DNA of 64,000 bases from Pyxidicoccus sp. MSG2 (GCF_026626705.1 NZ_JAPNKC010000001.1:8822001-8886000); one strand, 5' to 3'. Shown: positions 17,107 to 25,624, counted from the first letter of the stretch. The notes: generated by a model not told the origin, from the letters alone. Numbers and translations: made by a program.

Positions 17107-18225
17107 CTATCGCTCGTTCTTGAGCCGCGCCGCGCACCAGCGCGCCGCGGCCTCGCAGAGCGCCTTGGAGGCGGAGTCCTCCGGGCGGGCCTGGGCCGAC
17201 AGGTCCACCACCTCGTGGAACAGGTGCAGCTCCAGCCCGTCCTTGCGGTCCACGCAGCCGGCGAAGAGAACCACCGGCGTGCCGTGCTCGCGGGCCAGCC
17301 GCGCCAGTCCACCCGGGCCCTTGCCCAGCGAGGTCTGCCGGTCGAAGCGGCCCTCGCCGGTGAGCACCACGTCCGCCATCAGCACGCGCCGCTCCAGCCC
17401 CAGCGCGCGCGACACCAATTCGTAGCCGGGCACCAGCCGCGCGCCCGCGAGCGCCACCAGCCCGAAGCCGAAGCCTCCCGCCGCGCCCGTGCCGGGCCAG
17501 CCGGCGGACGTCGCGCCCACCACCGAGGTCAGGTGCGCCAGCGCCGCCTCCAGCTCCTCCACCGCCGCCGCGTCCGCGCCCTTCTGCGGCCCGAAGAGGT
17601 GCGCGGCCCCGTCCGGCCCCAGCAGGGGAGACGTCACGTCCGTGGCGCCCAGCACCTCCACCGTCCCCAGCCGCGGGTGCCGTCCGCTCGCGTCCACCTT
17701 CACGAGCCGCGAGAGCGCCGCGCCACCAGGCGGCAGCGGCTGTCCCTGGGCGTCCAGGAAGCGGTAGCCCAGCGCGGTCAATGCGCCCGTGCCGCCGTCC
17801 GTGGTGGCGCTGCCGCCCAGCCCGACGATGAGGCGCTCGCAGCCGGAGTCCAGCGCGGCGCGCAGCAACTCACCCGTGCCGTACGTGGAGGCGTTGCGCG
17901 CGTCCAGCGCCTCGGGCGCCAGCCGTGACAGGCCGGAGGCCGCCGCCATCTCCACCACCGCGGTGCGCCCGTCATCCAGCAGCGCCCAGTGCGCCTCCAC
18001 GGGCGCGCCCAGCGGCCCCCGCACCACCTGCGTGCGGCGCTCGCCCCGCGTGCCCGCCAGCAGCGCGTCCACCGTGCCCGGTCCGCCGTCCGCCAGCGGC
18101 GCGACGTCCAGCACCACCTCCGGCGAGGACTCGCGAATGCCCCTCGCCATCGCCTCGGCCGCCTGGGCGGAGGTGAGGGTGCCCTTGAACTCCTGCGGTG
18201 CGACGAGCCAACGGGGAGAAATCAC
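17107..18225 (-). CDS. Glycerate kinase (GlxK family)
   Basis: A 372-residue glycerate kinase of the GlxK/GarK family, phosphorylating D-glycerate for entry into lower glycolysis or the serine route. Typical segments are APQEFKGTLTSAQAAEAMARG at the N-terminus (without the usual DSFK), DVAPLADGGPGTVDALL, VGLGGSATTDGGTGAL and GATDVTSPLLGPDGAA. The C-terminal VLTGEGRFDRQTSLGKGPGGLA block is the best-conserved family signature. The GTG at 18225 forms a GTGA overlap with the stop of the upstream lipoprotein gene, which fixes the start. Confidence 0.9.
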   Translation of the reverse strand: MISPRWLVAPQEFKGTLTSAQAAEAMARGIRESSPEVVLDVAPLADGGPGTVDALLAGTRGERRTQVVRGPLGAPVEAHWALLDDGRTAVVEMAAASGLSRLAPEALDARNASTYGTGELLRAALDSGCERLIVGLGGSATTDGGTGALTALGYRFLDAQGQPLPPGGAALSRLVKVDASGRHPRLGTVEVLGATDVTSPLLGPDGAAHLFGPQKGADAAAVEELEAALAHLTSVVGATSAGWPGTGAAGGFGFGLVALAGARLVPGYELVSRALGLERRVLMADVVLTGEGRFDRQTSLGKGPGGLARLAREHGTPVVLFAGCVDRKDGLELHLFHEVVDLSAQARPEDSASKALCEAAARWCAARLKNER

Positions 18226-18593
18226 GGGGAGGGCACCGGGTCCTTCCTGGGAGCATCCGAGGGCATGGCGGGAGGCGGGGCGGGGCGCACGTCCAGCCCG
18301 CCTTCGGGAAGGGCCAGGGACTCGCACCGCTCCTCGAGCCCCAGCTCCACACAGCGCTCGTCCGAGCGGCACCGGCCGCGACAGGGCAGGGGCATGCAGT
18401 AGCCCGTCTGCTCGTCGCACGTGGTGCCCACGGGACAGGTGGCGTAGCAGCCCCCCGCGGCGCGCTGCGCGGCGGCGCTGCCCATGGCGATGCTGGTGTT
18501 GATGAGCGCGTTGACGACGGCGCCGTCCGCGCCCCGACAGCCGGCAAGGACGACGAGCGCGATGAGCCACCGACGCTTTCCTGCCGTCCTCAT
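18222..18593 (-). CDS. Small cysteine-rich lipoprotein, unknown function
   Basis: A 123-residue secreted lipoprotein. The N-terminus MRTAGKRRWLIALVVLAGC is a signal peptide with lipobox VLAGC. The mature part holds about nine further Cys residues, in segments such as GGCYATCPVGTTCDEQTGYCMP, consistent with a small disulphide-bonded domain, followed by a Pro-rich tail. An in-frame ATG at 18614 would add seven residues. Its stop overlaps the GTG of the glycerate kinase gene. No family is recognised, but similar Cys-rich lipoproteins are common in myxobacteria and two more occur near 60-62 kb. Confidence 0.75.
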   Translation of the reverse strand: MRTAGKRRWLIALVVLAGCRGADGAVVNALINTSIAMGSAAAQRAAGGCYATCPVGTTCDEQTGYCMPLPCRGRCRSDERCVELGLEERCESLALPEGGLDVRPAPPPAMPSDAPRKDPVPSP

Positions 18594-18723
18594 CGTGCTT
18601 CGCTCTCCCGCCATGGCCCGGCTACCGGTGTATCACTCCACCGGGCTTCCCGATCCGCGGTTCGGCACGCACGTGACACAGGTATTCTGGAGTTGCGGCA
18701 TAGCCCTGAATCCAGACGCGGAA

Positions 18724-19218
18724 TCATGGCGCCTCCGTGTCCGCGGTGACCCGTGCCTCCGCGTGCCAGTCCAGCAGGGGACGGGGTGCCTTCAGGGCTG
18801 GCGCCACGCGCTGGGAGATGCGCTCCAGGCGCTCCAGCAGCGCGCCCACCGTCTCGGCCGGCTGTCTCGCCGGGCCGCGGATGCGCTCGCAGAAGAAGGT
18901 GCGGCAGCCGAAGGGCCGGTCCGCGTACACGGTGCAGCGCAGGCCCGCGGCGTCCAGGTACGGACAGCCTCCGTCCTCGCGCGGGGGCGGCAGCGGGCGG
19001 CCCCTGGCCAGCAAGTCCCACTCCGGTTGCCACAGCCAGGGCTGGCGGCCGGTGCGCGCAAGCTGGCAGCACTCCCCGCTGGCCGGGCAGGAGAAGGGAG
19101 CGTACGCCGCGTCCGCCTGGCGGTAGACGGTGCGCACCTCCTTCAGTGCGCGCTCCCGCTCCCGGGTGCCCCCCGCTGGCGAGTCGTCATCCTGCTCGTC
19201 CCAGTCCCGCGTCCGCAT
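18724..19218 (-). CDS. YkgJ/UPF0153-type metal cluster-binding protein
   Basis: A 164-residue protein with the Cys pattern of the putative zinc- or iron-chelating YkgJ/UPF0153 family. The key residues are in CPASGECCQLA (about 44-54), a CPYL segment, and CTVYADRPFGCRTFFC. This order (CxxxxxCC, CPxL, CxxYxxRPxxCRxxxC) is diagnostic. It has no signal peptide. The biochemical role is not established for the family. It starts 60 bases from the RlmI-type gene that lies upstream on the same strand. Confidence 0.85.
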   Translation of the reverse strand: MRTRDWDEQDDDSPAGGTRERERALKEVRTVYRQADAAYAPFSCPASGECCQLARTGRQPWLWQPEWDLLARGRPLPPPREDGGCPYLDAAGLRCTVYADRPFGCRTFFCERIRGPARQPAETVGALLERLERISQRVAPALKAPRPLLDWHAEARVTADTEAP

Positions 19219-19278
19219 GGCACCGCTGTTCTCGCACGTCTCGCCGGACCGGGCTCGACGTGCCGGGTTGAAGTTTCC

Positions 19279-20598
19279 TCAGAGCACGCGCAGCACGAAG
19301 CACTTCAGGTAGCGCGTCTCGCGCAGGTTCAGCAGCACGGGGTGGTCCCTCCCCGCGCCGCGTCGCTCGATAATCTGTACGCGCCGCTTCGCGTCCGCTG
19401 CGGCCGAGGCCAGCATGTCCTCGAAGGCCTGCTCGTCCACGTGGTACGTGCAGCTCGCGCTGATGAGGATGCCGCCGGGCCGCAGCAGCTGCATGGCGCG
19501 GAGGTTGATTTCCTTGTACCCGCGCAGCGCGGCGGCGATGGCGTCCTTGTTCTTCGCGAAGGACGGCGGGTCCAGGACGATGGTGTCGAAGTGCTTGCCG
19601 TCGTCCACCGCGTCGCGGAGGAAGTCGAAGGCGTTGGCCACCACCACGTCCAGGTTGGACAGCTTGTTGGCGGCGGCATTCTCGCGAATCAGCGCGGCCG
19701 CGGCGTCGGAGATTTCAATCGCCGTCACCGTCTTCGCCCGCGTGGCGAGCTGCAGCGCGAAGCCGCCCACGTACGCGAAGCAGTCCAGCGCCTCGCCGTG
19801 GGCGTAGTGCGCCGCCATGACGTGATTCTCGCGCTGGTCCAGGAAGGCGCCCGTCTTCTGGCCCTCGAGCAGGTCCGCGCGCATGCGCACCAGGCCCTCG
19901 TCGAAGGACACGGGGCCGGGCAGCTCGCCGCGCAGAAGGCCCTTCTCCGGGGTGAGCCCCTCCAGGTTGCGCACGCCCACGTCCGAGCGGTTGATGATGC
20001 CGCGCGGGTGGAACTGCGCCTCCAGCAGGTCCACGAAGAGCGCCTTGCGCTGTTCCGTCGCCGGCACGAGGAACTGGACGCTGAGGTAGTCGCCGTAGCG
20101 GTCCACCACGAGGCCCGGAATCCCGTCCGCCTCGCCGTGGACGAGGCGGTAGGTCTTCTCGCCCGGCAGCGCGCGGCGGCGCAATTCGTCCGCGGCCAGG
20201 AGGCGCTGGCGGAAGAAGTCCTCGTCCACCGCGACGTCTTCGAAGGTGAGCCAGCGCAGCGAAATCTTGGACTGCTTCGAATAGAAGGCCTTGCCGAGGA
20301 ACCAGCCGCGGCTGTCCGTCACCCGCACCACCTCGCCGCCGGCGAGGCCCGGGTCGCCGTTGAGGTCCGCGCGGTAGATCCACGGGTGGCCGGCCTGCCA
20401 GCGCTCGACGCCGCGGCGCACCAGGGAGACCTGGGGCAGGCCGTCGGGGGCGAGGTCCGGCGTGGTGCGGTCCGGGGCGGGCTTCTCCGGGCGGCCGTGG
20501 GGCCGGTTGCGGCCCTGCTGCGGGGAGCTGCGGCCCTGCTGTGGAGAGGAGGGCCTCCCACCGCGGTGGGGATTCGGGGGCTTGGGGGAGGTGGGCAT
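19279..20598 (-). CDS. RlmI-type 23S rRNA cytosine-C5 methyltransferase
   Basis: A 439-residue class I methyltransferase of the RlmI/YccW group, which methylates C5 of a cytosine in 23S rRNA. A PUA-like domain occupies about residues 65-140 (GHPWIYRADL). The EEHD-like linker follows, then the catalytic Rossmann domain with DCFAYVGGFALQLA (motif I), DTIVLDPPSFAKNK (DPPxF motif IV) and ISASCTYHV (catalytic Cys motif VI). The first 55 residues are an unusual Pro/Gln/Arg-rich extension with a duplicated SSPQQGR unit. The ATG at 20598 is chosen; an upstream in-frame start at 20622 is possible. The divergent gene starts only 30 bases away. Confidence 0.88.
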   Translation of the reverse strand: MPTSPKPPNPHRGGRPSSPQQGRSSPQQGRNRPHGRPEKPAPDRTTPDLAPDGLPQVSLVRRGVERWQAGHPWIYRADLNGDPGLAGGEVVRVTDSRGWFLGKAFYSKQSKISLRWLTFEDVAVDEDFFRQRLLAADELRRRALPGEKTYRLVHGEADGIPGLVVDRYGDYLSVQFLVPATEQRKALFVDLLEAQFHPRGIINRSDVGVRNLEGLTPEKGLLRGELPGPVSFDEGLVRMRADLLEGQKTGAFLDQRENHVMAAHYAHGEALDCFAYVGGFALQLATRAKTVTAIEISDAAAALIRENAAANKLSNLDVVVANAFDFLRDAVDDGKHFDTIVLDPPSFAKNKDAIAAALRGYKEINLRAMQLLRPGGILISASCTYHVDEQAFEDMLASAAADAKRRVQIIERRGAGRDHPVLLNLRETRYLKCFVLRVL

Positions 20599-20627
20599 GG
20601 CGTTCGCGGCGTATACTCGCAACCCGC

Positions 20628-21158
20628 GTGAGATACGAGTTGCTCCTCCAGACGATGACGCCGGGCGTACCCTACGAGCCGGCGAGGGTGGATGCCCTCC
20701 TGGCCGAGCGGCGGGTGGCCGCCCGCCCGGACGGGCTGCGCGTGTGGCACCTGCGCGGCGGCGACGTGGAGGTGGGCGAGCTGCGCGAGGGCGGCCAGGT
20801 GGTGGCCACCGAGCTGCGCGTGCCGCTGTCGGACCGGCCGGACCTGGTGCGGGAGGTGGTGACCGAGGCGGCGACGCTGGCCGCCGCGGCCGGGGCCCGG
20901 CTGGTGGACCCGCAGCTCGGCCGCTCGCTGTCCGCCAATGACGACGGCGTGGTGGTGGAGCAGTACATGCGCACCGCCTGGTACGCGGGCCACATGGCCG
21001 GTGTCTCCGGGGCGATGAGCGTGGGGAGCCCCTCGGAGGCCGCGCGCGAGTCGCGGAGCTTCATGCCGTCCGGGCGCTTCTTCCTCATCGCCATCGGCGT
21101 GTTGTTCGCCCTGTACCTGGTGGTGGACTCGCTCCTGTCGAACCTCGGCGGGCGGTAG
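20628..21158 (+). CDS. Conserved-looking protein with C-terminal membrane anchor
   Basis: A 176-residue protein of unrecognised family. Residues 1-150 look globular and rich in Val/Arg/Ala (VRYELLLQTMTPGVPYEP opening, NDDGVVVEQYMRTAWYAGHM near 105-125). A single C-terminal helix, FFLIAIGVLFALYLVVDSLL, suggests tail anchoring in the cytoplasmic membrane. The GTG at 20628 is chosen because the upstream open stretch overlaps the divergent RlmI-type gene. GTATACT, close to a -10 element, ends 13 bases before this GTG. FxsA follows 55 bases downstream on the same strand. Confidence 0.7.
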   Translation: MRYELLLQTMTPGVPYEPARVDALLAERRVAARPDGLRVWHLRGGDVEVGELREGGQVVATELRVPLSDRPDLVREVVTEAATLAAAAGARLVDPQLGRSLSANDDGVVVEQYMRTAWYAGHMAGVSGAMSVGSPSEAARESRSFMPSGRFFLIAIGVLFALYLVVDSLLSNLGGR

Positions 21159-21213
21159 GCGCCGCCGGGCCGGTTGTCCGGCGCGGACGTGCCCGGCGCG
21201 TTAGGTTGGGGGC

Positions 21214-21747
21214 GTGTTCAAGTACCTCCTGCTGGCCTTCACCGTGGTGCCGTTCATCGAGCTGTACCTGCTGCTGGCCATTGGCCGGGAGGTGGGCTTC
21301 CTGCCCACGCTCGCCATGGTGCTGGTGACAGGCATGGTGGGTGCGTGGCTGGCCCGGCGGGAGGGTGGCCGCGTGCTGCGGAGCTGGCGCGAGTCCATGG
21401 CCCGGGGACAGGTACCCGAGGAGGGCATCGTCAGCGGCGCGCTGGTGCTGGTGGGCGGCGCGCTGCTCGTGGCGCCGGGCGTGTTCACGGACGTGGTGGG
21501 GTTGCTGCTGCTCATTTCTCCGACACGCCGCTTCGTGGCCGCGCGGCTGCGCAAGTCACTGGAGCGCAAGGTGCGGGACGGTTCCGTGCGCGTCACCACC
21601 GTGGGGATGGGCGGCTTCGGCGGTTTCGGTGGGGCTCAGGGGCCGTTCGCCGGGGGCACCTTCGACGAGGTGTCTCCGCGCTCGCGCCAGGGCGGCACCC
21701 GGGCCGAGGTGGACGCGGAGTTCACCGAGGACAAGCCGCGTCACTGA
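21214..21747 (+). CDS. fxsA: FxsA family membrane protein
   Basis: A 177-residue cytoplasmic membrane protein of the FxsA family. The N-terminal core has three to four hydrophobic helices with the signature PFIELYLLLAIGREVGF, then GMVGAWLARREGG and LVAPGVFTDVVGLLLLISP. A Gly/Phe-rich, acidic C-terminal tail of about 60 residues follows. In E. coli FxsA overexpression relieves exclusion of phage T7 by F plasmids; its normal role is unknown. The start is GTG at 21214. It converges on the acyltransferase gene with an 18-base gap. Confidence 0.88.
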   Translation: MFKYLLLAFTVVPFIELYLLLAIGREVGFLPTLAMVLVTGMVGAWLARREGGRVLRSWRESMARGQVPEEGIVSGALVLVGGALLVAPGVFTDVVGLLLLISPTRRFVAARLRKSLERKVRDGSVRVTTVGMGGFGGFGGAQGPFAGGTFDEVSPRSRQGGTRAEVDAEFTEDKPRH

Positions 21748-21765
21748 CGAGGGGACGCGCGAAGC

Positions 21766-22869
21766 TCAGCCGCGCGTGCCGACGCGCGTGCCGCCGAGGC
21801 TGGTTTCCAGCGTGGTGGAGCCTGCCCTCCAGGGACGCGCCTGCTCACGCACCCAGCGCCCGGCGCGGGCCACCAGGGTGCAGACCACCAGCAGCGCCAG
21901 GCCCACACCCATCGCGGCGGGGACGCCCAGCGTGGGTCCGATGTGTCCCGCCAGGCCGGTGATGTCCGCCCAGCCGTAGACCACCGGCAGGTGCAGCACG
22001 TAGACCCACAGCGACAGGCGACCGAACGGAGCCAGCAGTCCACTGAGCCGCCGCGGCGCCAGATTCACGGCGCCCAGCACCATCAGCCCCTGGCCCACCC
22101 GGTACATCACCATCCACGGGCTCGCGGCGTTCCAGTCCGCCGGCAGCACCTGCGTCAGCCCGAGCAGCCCGGCCCCCAGCGCCAGCAGCGCGAGGCCCTG
22201 CGGCCAGCCCGGGCGCAGCAGGTGCAGCGCGTGTGCGGCCAGCGCGCCCGCGAAGAAGAAGCCCGCCCAGGGGAAGAAGGGGAAGCGGCTGCCCTCGGCG
22301 CTGCCGATGAACTGCTGCAACGGTCCGGGCAGCCCCGCGCCCAGGCGCCACATGGCCGCGCTCACCAGGGGGATGCCCACCGCCAGCGCGAGCAGCACCC
22401 CCGCCCGGCCCCAGCGCGCCGGCGCCAGCGCGAGCAGCGTGGAGCCCAGCAGCAGCGCGAAGCCGATGCACTGGAGCGCGTCGAAGGCGAAGACGTGCGT
22501 GAGCATCTGCTCCGTCCACCCCAGGTCCCTCACCGCGCCCCAGCCCGGCCAGTGCAGGAGATAGCCCAGGAACAGCAGCAGCAACGCCCGGCGCACGCGG
22601 CGCCCGTAGATGTCGCGCGCCGCCGTGGGCTTCGTCCCCAGCGCCGCAACCACCGCCCAGCCGCTCACCAGCAGGAACAGCGGCGCGGTGACGCCTCGGA
22701 AGGCCCAGTAGTGCTGCACCCAGGGAAGCGCGCGCGCCGCGGGAGTCAGCAGCGCGTCCAGCGTGTGCCCCATCACCATTGCAAAGACAGCCAGTCCCCG
22801 CGCCCCATCGAGTCCGGGGTGGCGGGTGGGCTGCTTCTCGAAAGTGAATGAGGGGCCGAGTCTCTTCAC
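21766..22869 (-). CDS. Multi-spanning acyltransferase-like protein (DUF1624/HGSNAT type)
   Basis: A 367-residue integral membrane protein with about ten hydrophobic helices. The N-terminus GLDGARGLAVFAMVMGHTLDALL, with a conserved His after the first helix, and APLFLLVSGWAVVAAL match the heparan-alpha-glucosaminide N-acetyltransferase/DUF1624 group of acyl-transferring membrane proteins. FGRLSLWVYVLHLPVVYGW near the C-terminus is also typical. The acceptor is unknown. A GTG at 22869 gives a compact N-terminus; a further GTG at 22917 would add 16 residues. It is probably a single-gene unit. Confidence 0.82.
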   Translation of the reverse strand: MKRLGPSFTFEKQPTRHPGLDGARGLAVFAMVMGHTLDALLTPAARALPWVQHYWAFRGVTAPLFLLVSGWAVVAALGTKPTAARDIYGRRVRRALLLLFLGYLLHWPGWGAVRDLGWTEQMLTHVFAFDALQCIGFALLLGSTLLALAPARWGRAGVLLALAVGIPLVSAAMWRLGAGLPGPLQQFIGSAEGSRFPFFPWAGFFFAGALAAHALHLLRPGWPQGLALLALGAGLLGLTQVLPADWNAASPWMVMYRVGQGLMVLGAVNLAPRRLSGLLAPFGRLSLWVYVLHLPVVYGWADITGLAGHIGPTLGVPAAMGVGLALLVVCTLVARAGRWVREQARPWRAGSTTLETSLGGTRVGTRG

Positions 22870-22988
22870 GCAACCTGGAGCATAGGCCGATGTGCGGGCC
22901 GCGTCTCGAAAACGCACAAATCGAGGGGACGTCCCTTCACTCCGAGGACAGGCTCCCGGACAGGTCGTGTGGTGCTACATGTCTGGGC

Positions 22989-23813
22989 ATGCAACCGACG
23001 CGACGCTCCCTCCTCGCCCTGCTGCTCGTCCTGCCTGGCACGTCCGCCCTGGGCGCGGCCGGTGACGACTGGCTCGGCGCGGACAAGGCGAAGCACTTCG
23101 CCGCGTGCACCGTCCTCGCGGGCGCGGGCTATGCCGGAGGCGCGCTCCTCTTCGAAGCTCCTTCGGCGCGGTGGCTCACCGGCGCGGGGCTCGCGATGGG
23201 GGCCGGGCTGGGGAAGGAGTTGTACGACACCCGGAGCGGAGGCTCGGGCTTCTCCGTGAAGGACCTCGCGTGGGACGCCGTCGGCACGGCCACGGGGCTC
23301 GGCGTGGCGTACCTGGTGGACCGGTTCGTCTTCGGACGTGAGGCGCCGGCGTCCCCACCCGTGGGCCTACGGACCGTTGCCCCGTTCATCCTCGACGGGC
23401 GCGGCACCGCGCTCATCCTCCACGGGAGCGGCGGCGGTGCCCCGCGCCTTGCGCTCGACGAGCTGCACCAGCTTCTCGCGCTGAAGGCGCGGGTCCACCG
23501 TCAACAGGGCGCCGCCCCGGCCGTCGCCGCTGGTGACGAGCACGGTGACCTGCCCGCGCGGGCACTGGTTCATGCAGCCGGTGGGCATGACGCGGACGTG
23601 CTCGGACAGGCCCCGCTCGGCGAACGCACCCTGGAGCCAGCGCGGCAGGTCCAGGCCTCCGCCTCGCGCGCCACCGCGCATGAGGCACTTGCGGCAGACG
23701 AGGACTTCCACTTCCCGCACCGCATCCACCGGTTCATCCCTGCCGTCGTCCTGCATCCATCCTCCTCCGCCATGGAGTCTCGTGCGCCCGATGCCCCGCT
23801 GCGCGTCCGCTGA
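22989..23813 (+). CDS. YfiM/DUF2279-like lipid-facing small protein, end uncertain
   Basis: The first about 130 residues look real. There is a signal sequence (RRSLLALLLVLPGTSALGA), then DWLGADKAKHFAACTVLAGAGYAGGALLF, GAGLAMGAGLGKELYDTRSG and DLAWDAVGTATGLGVAYLVDRFVFG, which is the YfiM/DUF2279 pattern with its conserved His and Asp residues. Relatives are about 110-170 residues. Here the frame has no stop until 23813, giving 274 residues. The last about 140 are an exact codon-register antisense of the ferredoxin-like gene on the other strand, so they probably are not functional. The gene may truly overlap its neighbour, or the stop has been lost. ATG at 22989 is chosen from the signal peptide. 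Confidence 0.6.
   Translation: MQPTRRSLLALLLVLPGTSALGAAGDDWLGADKAKHFAACTVLAGAGYAGGALLFEAPSARWLTGAGLAMGAGLGKELYDTRSGGSGFSVKDLAWDAVGTATGLGVAYLVDRFVFGREAPASPPVGLRTVAPFILDGRGTALILHGSGGGAPRLALDELHQLLALKARVHRQQGAAPAVAAGDEHGDLPARALVHAAGGHDADVLGQAPLGERTLEPARQVQASASRATAHEALAADEDFHFPHRIHRFIPAVVLHPSSSAMESRAPDAPLRVR
23367..23756 (-). CDS. Thioredoxin-like (2Fe-2S) ferredoxin-domain protein
   Basis: A 129-residue protein with the fold signature of thioredoxin-like [2Fe-2S] ferredoxins. VLVCRKCLMRGGA opens the domain and VMPTGCMNQCPRGQVTVLV supplies the second Cys pair, the normal CxxxxC...CxxxC arrangement. It is soluble and likely an electron carrier or a redox sensor of unknown partner. The C-terminus carries a short duplicated unit APVEDERGA/APVEDERG. 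It lies antisense to the extended end of the YfiM-like frame, but its Cys pattern makes it the stronger gene call. The gap to the divergent peroxidase gene is 256 bases with no gene. Confidence 0.82.
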   Translation of the reverse strand: MQDDGRDEPVDAVREVEVLVCRKCLMRGGARGGGLDLPRWLQGAFAERGLSEHVRVMPTGCMNQCPRGQVTVLVTSGDGRGGALLTVDPRLQREKLVQLVERKARGTAAAPVEDERGAAPVEDERGNGP

Positions 23814-24012
23814 AGGCCCGGGGCGTTGCCTGGAGGAAGGGAGTTAGCCGCGCGCCCGCCTCCCCGCAGCCATGGCCCGCCCGAGCGTGCGCCGGACGGG
23901 CAGGGGGGCGCTCCAGGCCCCGGGTGTGCTGATGGATACGGAAAGCCCGGATGACGGTGCGACACTGCGTCGCGAAACGCTTCTCGCGCACCTGCTGCTA
24001 GCGTCCCGCCCC

Positions 24013-25131
24013 ATGCTTCGACACCGCCTGCTCTCGCTCCTCACGTTGTCCGCCCTGGGCGCCACCACGCTCCCCGCGTGCGAGCGCAGCCCGGAGCCCG
24101 CGCCGATGCCCGCGCCCGCCGTCGCGGATCCCGTCGTCGCGAAGCCGCGCGCGCCGAAGCCGCTGACGCCCGAGCAGCTCGGCCACTTCTTCCTCCCGCT
24201 GCCTCCGGCGAAGGACGCGAAGCCCGCCCCGAAGGACACCGAGGCCCAGGTGGCGCTGGGGCGCATGCTCTACTTCGAGCCGCGCCTGTCGAAGAACCAC
24301 GACGTGTCCTGCAACACCTGCCACGGCCTGACGACGTTCGGCGTGGACAACAAGGCGCTGTCGGACGGGCACAAGGGGCAGAAGGGCACCCGCAACTCGC
24401 CCACCGTGTACAACGCCGCCGGCCACATCGCGCAGTTCTGGGACGGGCGCGCGGACACGCTCGAGGCGCAGGCGCAGGGCCCCATCCTCAATCCGGTGGA
24501 GATGGCCATGCCGGACGAGAAGCGCGTGGTGGCCACGCTGGCCTCCATCCCCGAGTACACCACCCGCTTCCGCGAGGCCTTCCCCGGCGAGAAGAAGCCG
24601 GTGTCGCTGGGCAATGCCGCGCGCGCCATCGCCGCCTTCGAGCGCCGGCTCACCACGCCCTCGCGCTTCAACCAGTACCTCTCCGGCCGGCACGACGCGC
24701 TCTCCGAGCAGGAGCAGCGCGGCCTCCAGCTCTTCGCCGCCACCGGCTGCACCACGTGCCACAACGGTCCGGCGGTGGGCGGCACGTCCTTCCAGAAGCT
24801 CGGCCTGGTGGAGGACTACCCGGGCCTCACGGACGCCGGCCGCTTCGACGCGACGAAGAACGAGGACGACCGGGGCAAGTTCCGCGTGCCCACGCTGCTC
24901 AACGTGGACAAGACGGGCCCGTACCTCCACGACGGCAGCGTGAAGGACCTCCCCACCATGGTGCGCCTGATGGCGAAGCACCAGCTGGCGAGGACGCTCA
25001 CGGACGCCGAGGTGGACGACCTGGTCTCCTTCCTCAAGAGCCTTACCGGCGAGCTGCCCTCCCAGGAGCTCATCTCCGAGCCGCCCCTGCCGGCCAGCAC
25101 GAAGAAGACGCCCAAGGCAGACCCGTCGTGA
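24013..25131 (+). CDS. Di-heme cytochrome c peroxidase (CcpA/MauG family)
   Basis: A 372-residue periplasmic di-heme peroxidase. The N-terminus has a signal peptide with lipobox-like TLPAC, so it is probably a lipoprotein. Two heme c motifs are present: CNTCH (in HDVSCNTCHGLTTFG) and CTTCH (in GCTTCHNGPAVGG). RNSPTVYNAA, WDGRADTLEAQAQGPI and FRVPTLLNVDKTGPYLHDGSV are family signatures. The enzyme reduces hydrogen peroxide using electrons from small cytochromes. It opens the respiratory gene block; a small membrane protein follows 41 bases downstream. The long upstream open frame is ignored because it lacks the signal peptide position. Confidence 0.9.
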   Translation: MLRHRLLSLLTLSALGATTLPACERSPEPAPMPAPAVADPVVAKPRAPKPLTPEQLGHFFLPLPPAKDAKPAPKDTEAQVALGRMLYFEPRLSKNHDVSCNTCHGLTTFGVDNKALSDGHKGQKGTRNSPTVYNAAGHIAQFWDGRADTLEAQAQGPILNPVEMAMPDEKRVVATLASIPEYTTRFREAFPGEKKPVSLGNAARAIAAFERRLTTPSRFNQYLSGRHDALSEQEQRGLQLFAATGCTTCHNGPAVGGTSFQKLGLVEDYPGLTDAGRFDATKNEDDRGKFRVPTLLNVDKTGPYLHDGSVKDLPTMVRLMAKHQLARTLTDAEVDDLVSFLKSLTGELPSQELISEPPLPASTKKTPKADPS

Positions 25132-25172
25132 AACGTGCGTGGCGCCCCGCGCGTTGCTAAGCAGCGAGGCCC

Positions 25173-25571
25173 ATGGACCGAATGTTCTTCTACGCCCACT
25201 CCGGGCTGCGCTACCTGGTGCTGCTCGCCGGGGTGCTGGCCCTCGCCTACTTCGCCTTCGGGCTCGCCACGAAGCGACCCTTCGACAAGGGCGGGCGCAT
25301 CCTCGGCGCCTCCTTCGCGGGCCTGCTGCACACCCAGGTGCTGCTCGGCATCCTCGTGCTGGTGACGCGCATCTACTACCCCGCGCTCATCGGCCACATC
25401 GTGATGATGGTGCTCGCCGCCGCCACGGCCCAGGTGGCGATGTCCGTCAACCGGCGCCGCCCCCAGCCGGGCTTCGTGCTGCCCCTGATGGGCGTGGTGC
25501 TGGCCCTCGTCTTCATCGTCGGCGGCATCATGGCCATCGGCCGCGGCGTGTTCACCACCACCGCGATGTGA
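25173..25571 (+). CDS. Small four-helix membrane protein, unknown function
   Basis: A 132-residue protein with four predicted membrane helices (about residues 12-30, 45-64, 73-90 and 102-125). His9 (YAHSGLRYL), His53 (LLHTQVLLG) and His75 (LIGHIVMMV) lie in or near helices and might ligate heme, though this is only a guess. The MFFYAHSGLRYLVLL opening is reminiscent of small respiratory-chain accessory proteins. It sits between the peroxidase and the cytochrome c gene of the complex III block, with 204 bases of regulatory-looking DNA behind it. Confidence 0.72.
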   Translation: MDRMFFYAHSGLRYLVLLAGVLALAYFAFGLATKRPFDKGGRILGASFAGLLHTQVLLGILVLVTRIYYPALIGHIVMMVLAAATAQVAMSVNRRRPQPGFVLPLMGVVLALVFIVGGIMAIGRGVFTTTAM

Positions 25572-25581
25572 AGCTGACGTA

Positions 25582-25624
25582 GCGCGAGCGCACCGTCCCT
25601 GTCGGGAAAATGCTGCGCTCGCGC
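25582..25624. repeat. Interrupted 11-bp inverted repeat upstream of the cytochrome block
   Basis: GCGCGAGCGCA (25582-25592) and TGCGCTCGCGC (25614-25624) are perfect reverse complements separated by 21 bases. It could be a terminator-like hairpin for the membrane-protein gene or an activator site. Its centre is about 100 bases upstream of the sigma-54-like -24 element, a usual distance for enhancer-binding sites. A second 7-bp inverted repeat, TGCCCGC/GCGGGCA, lies at 25676-25699. Confidence 0.45.
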
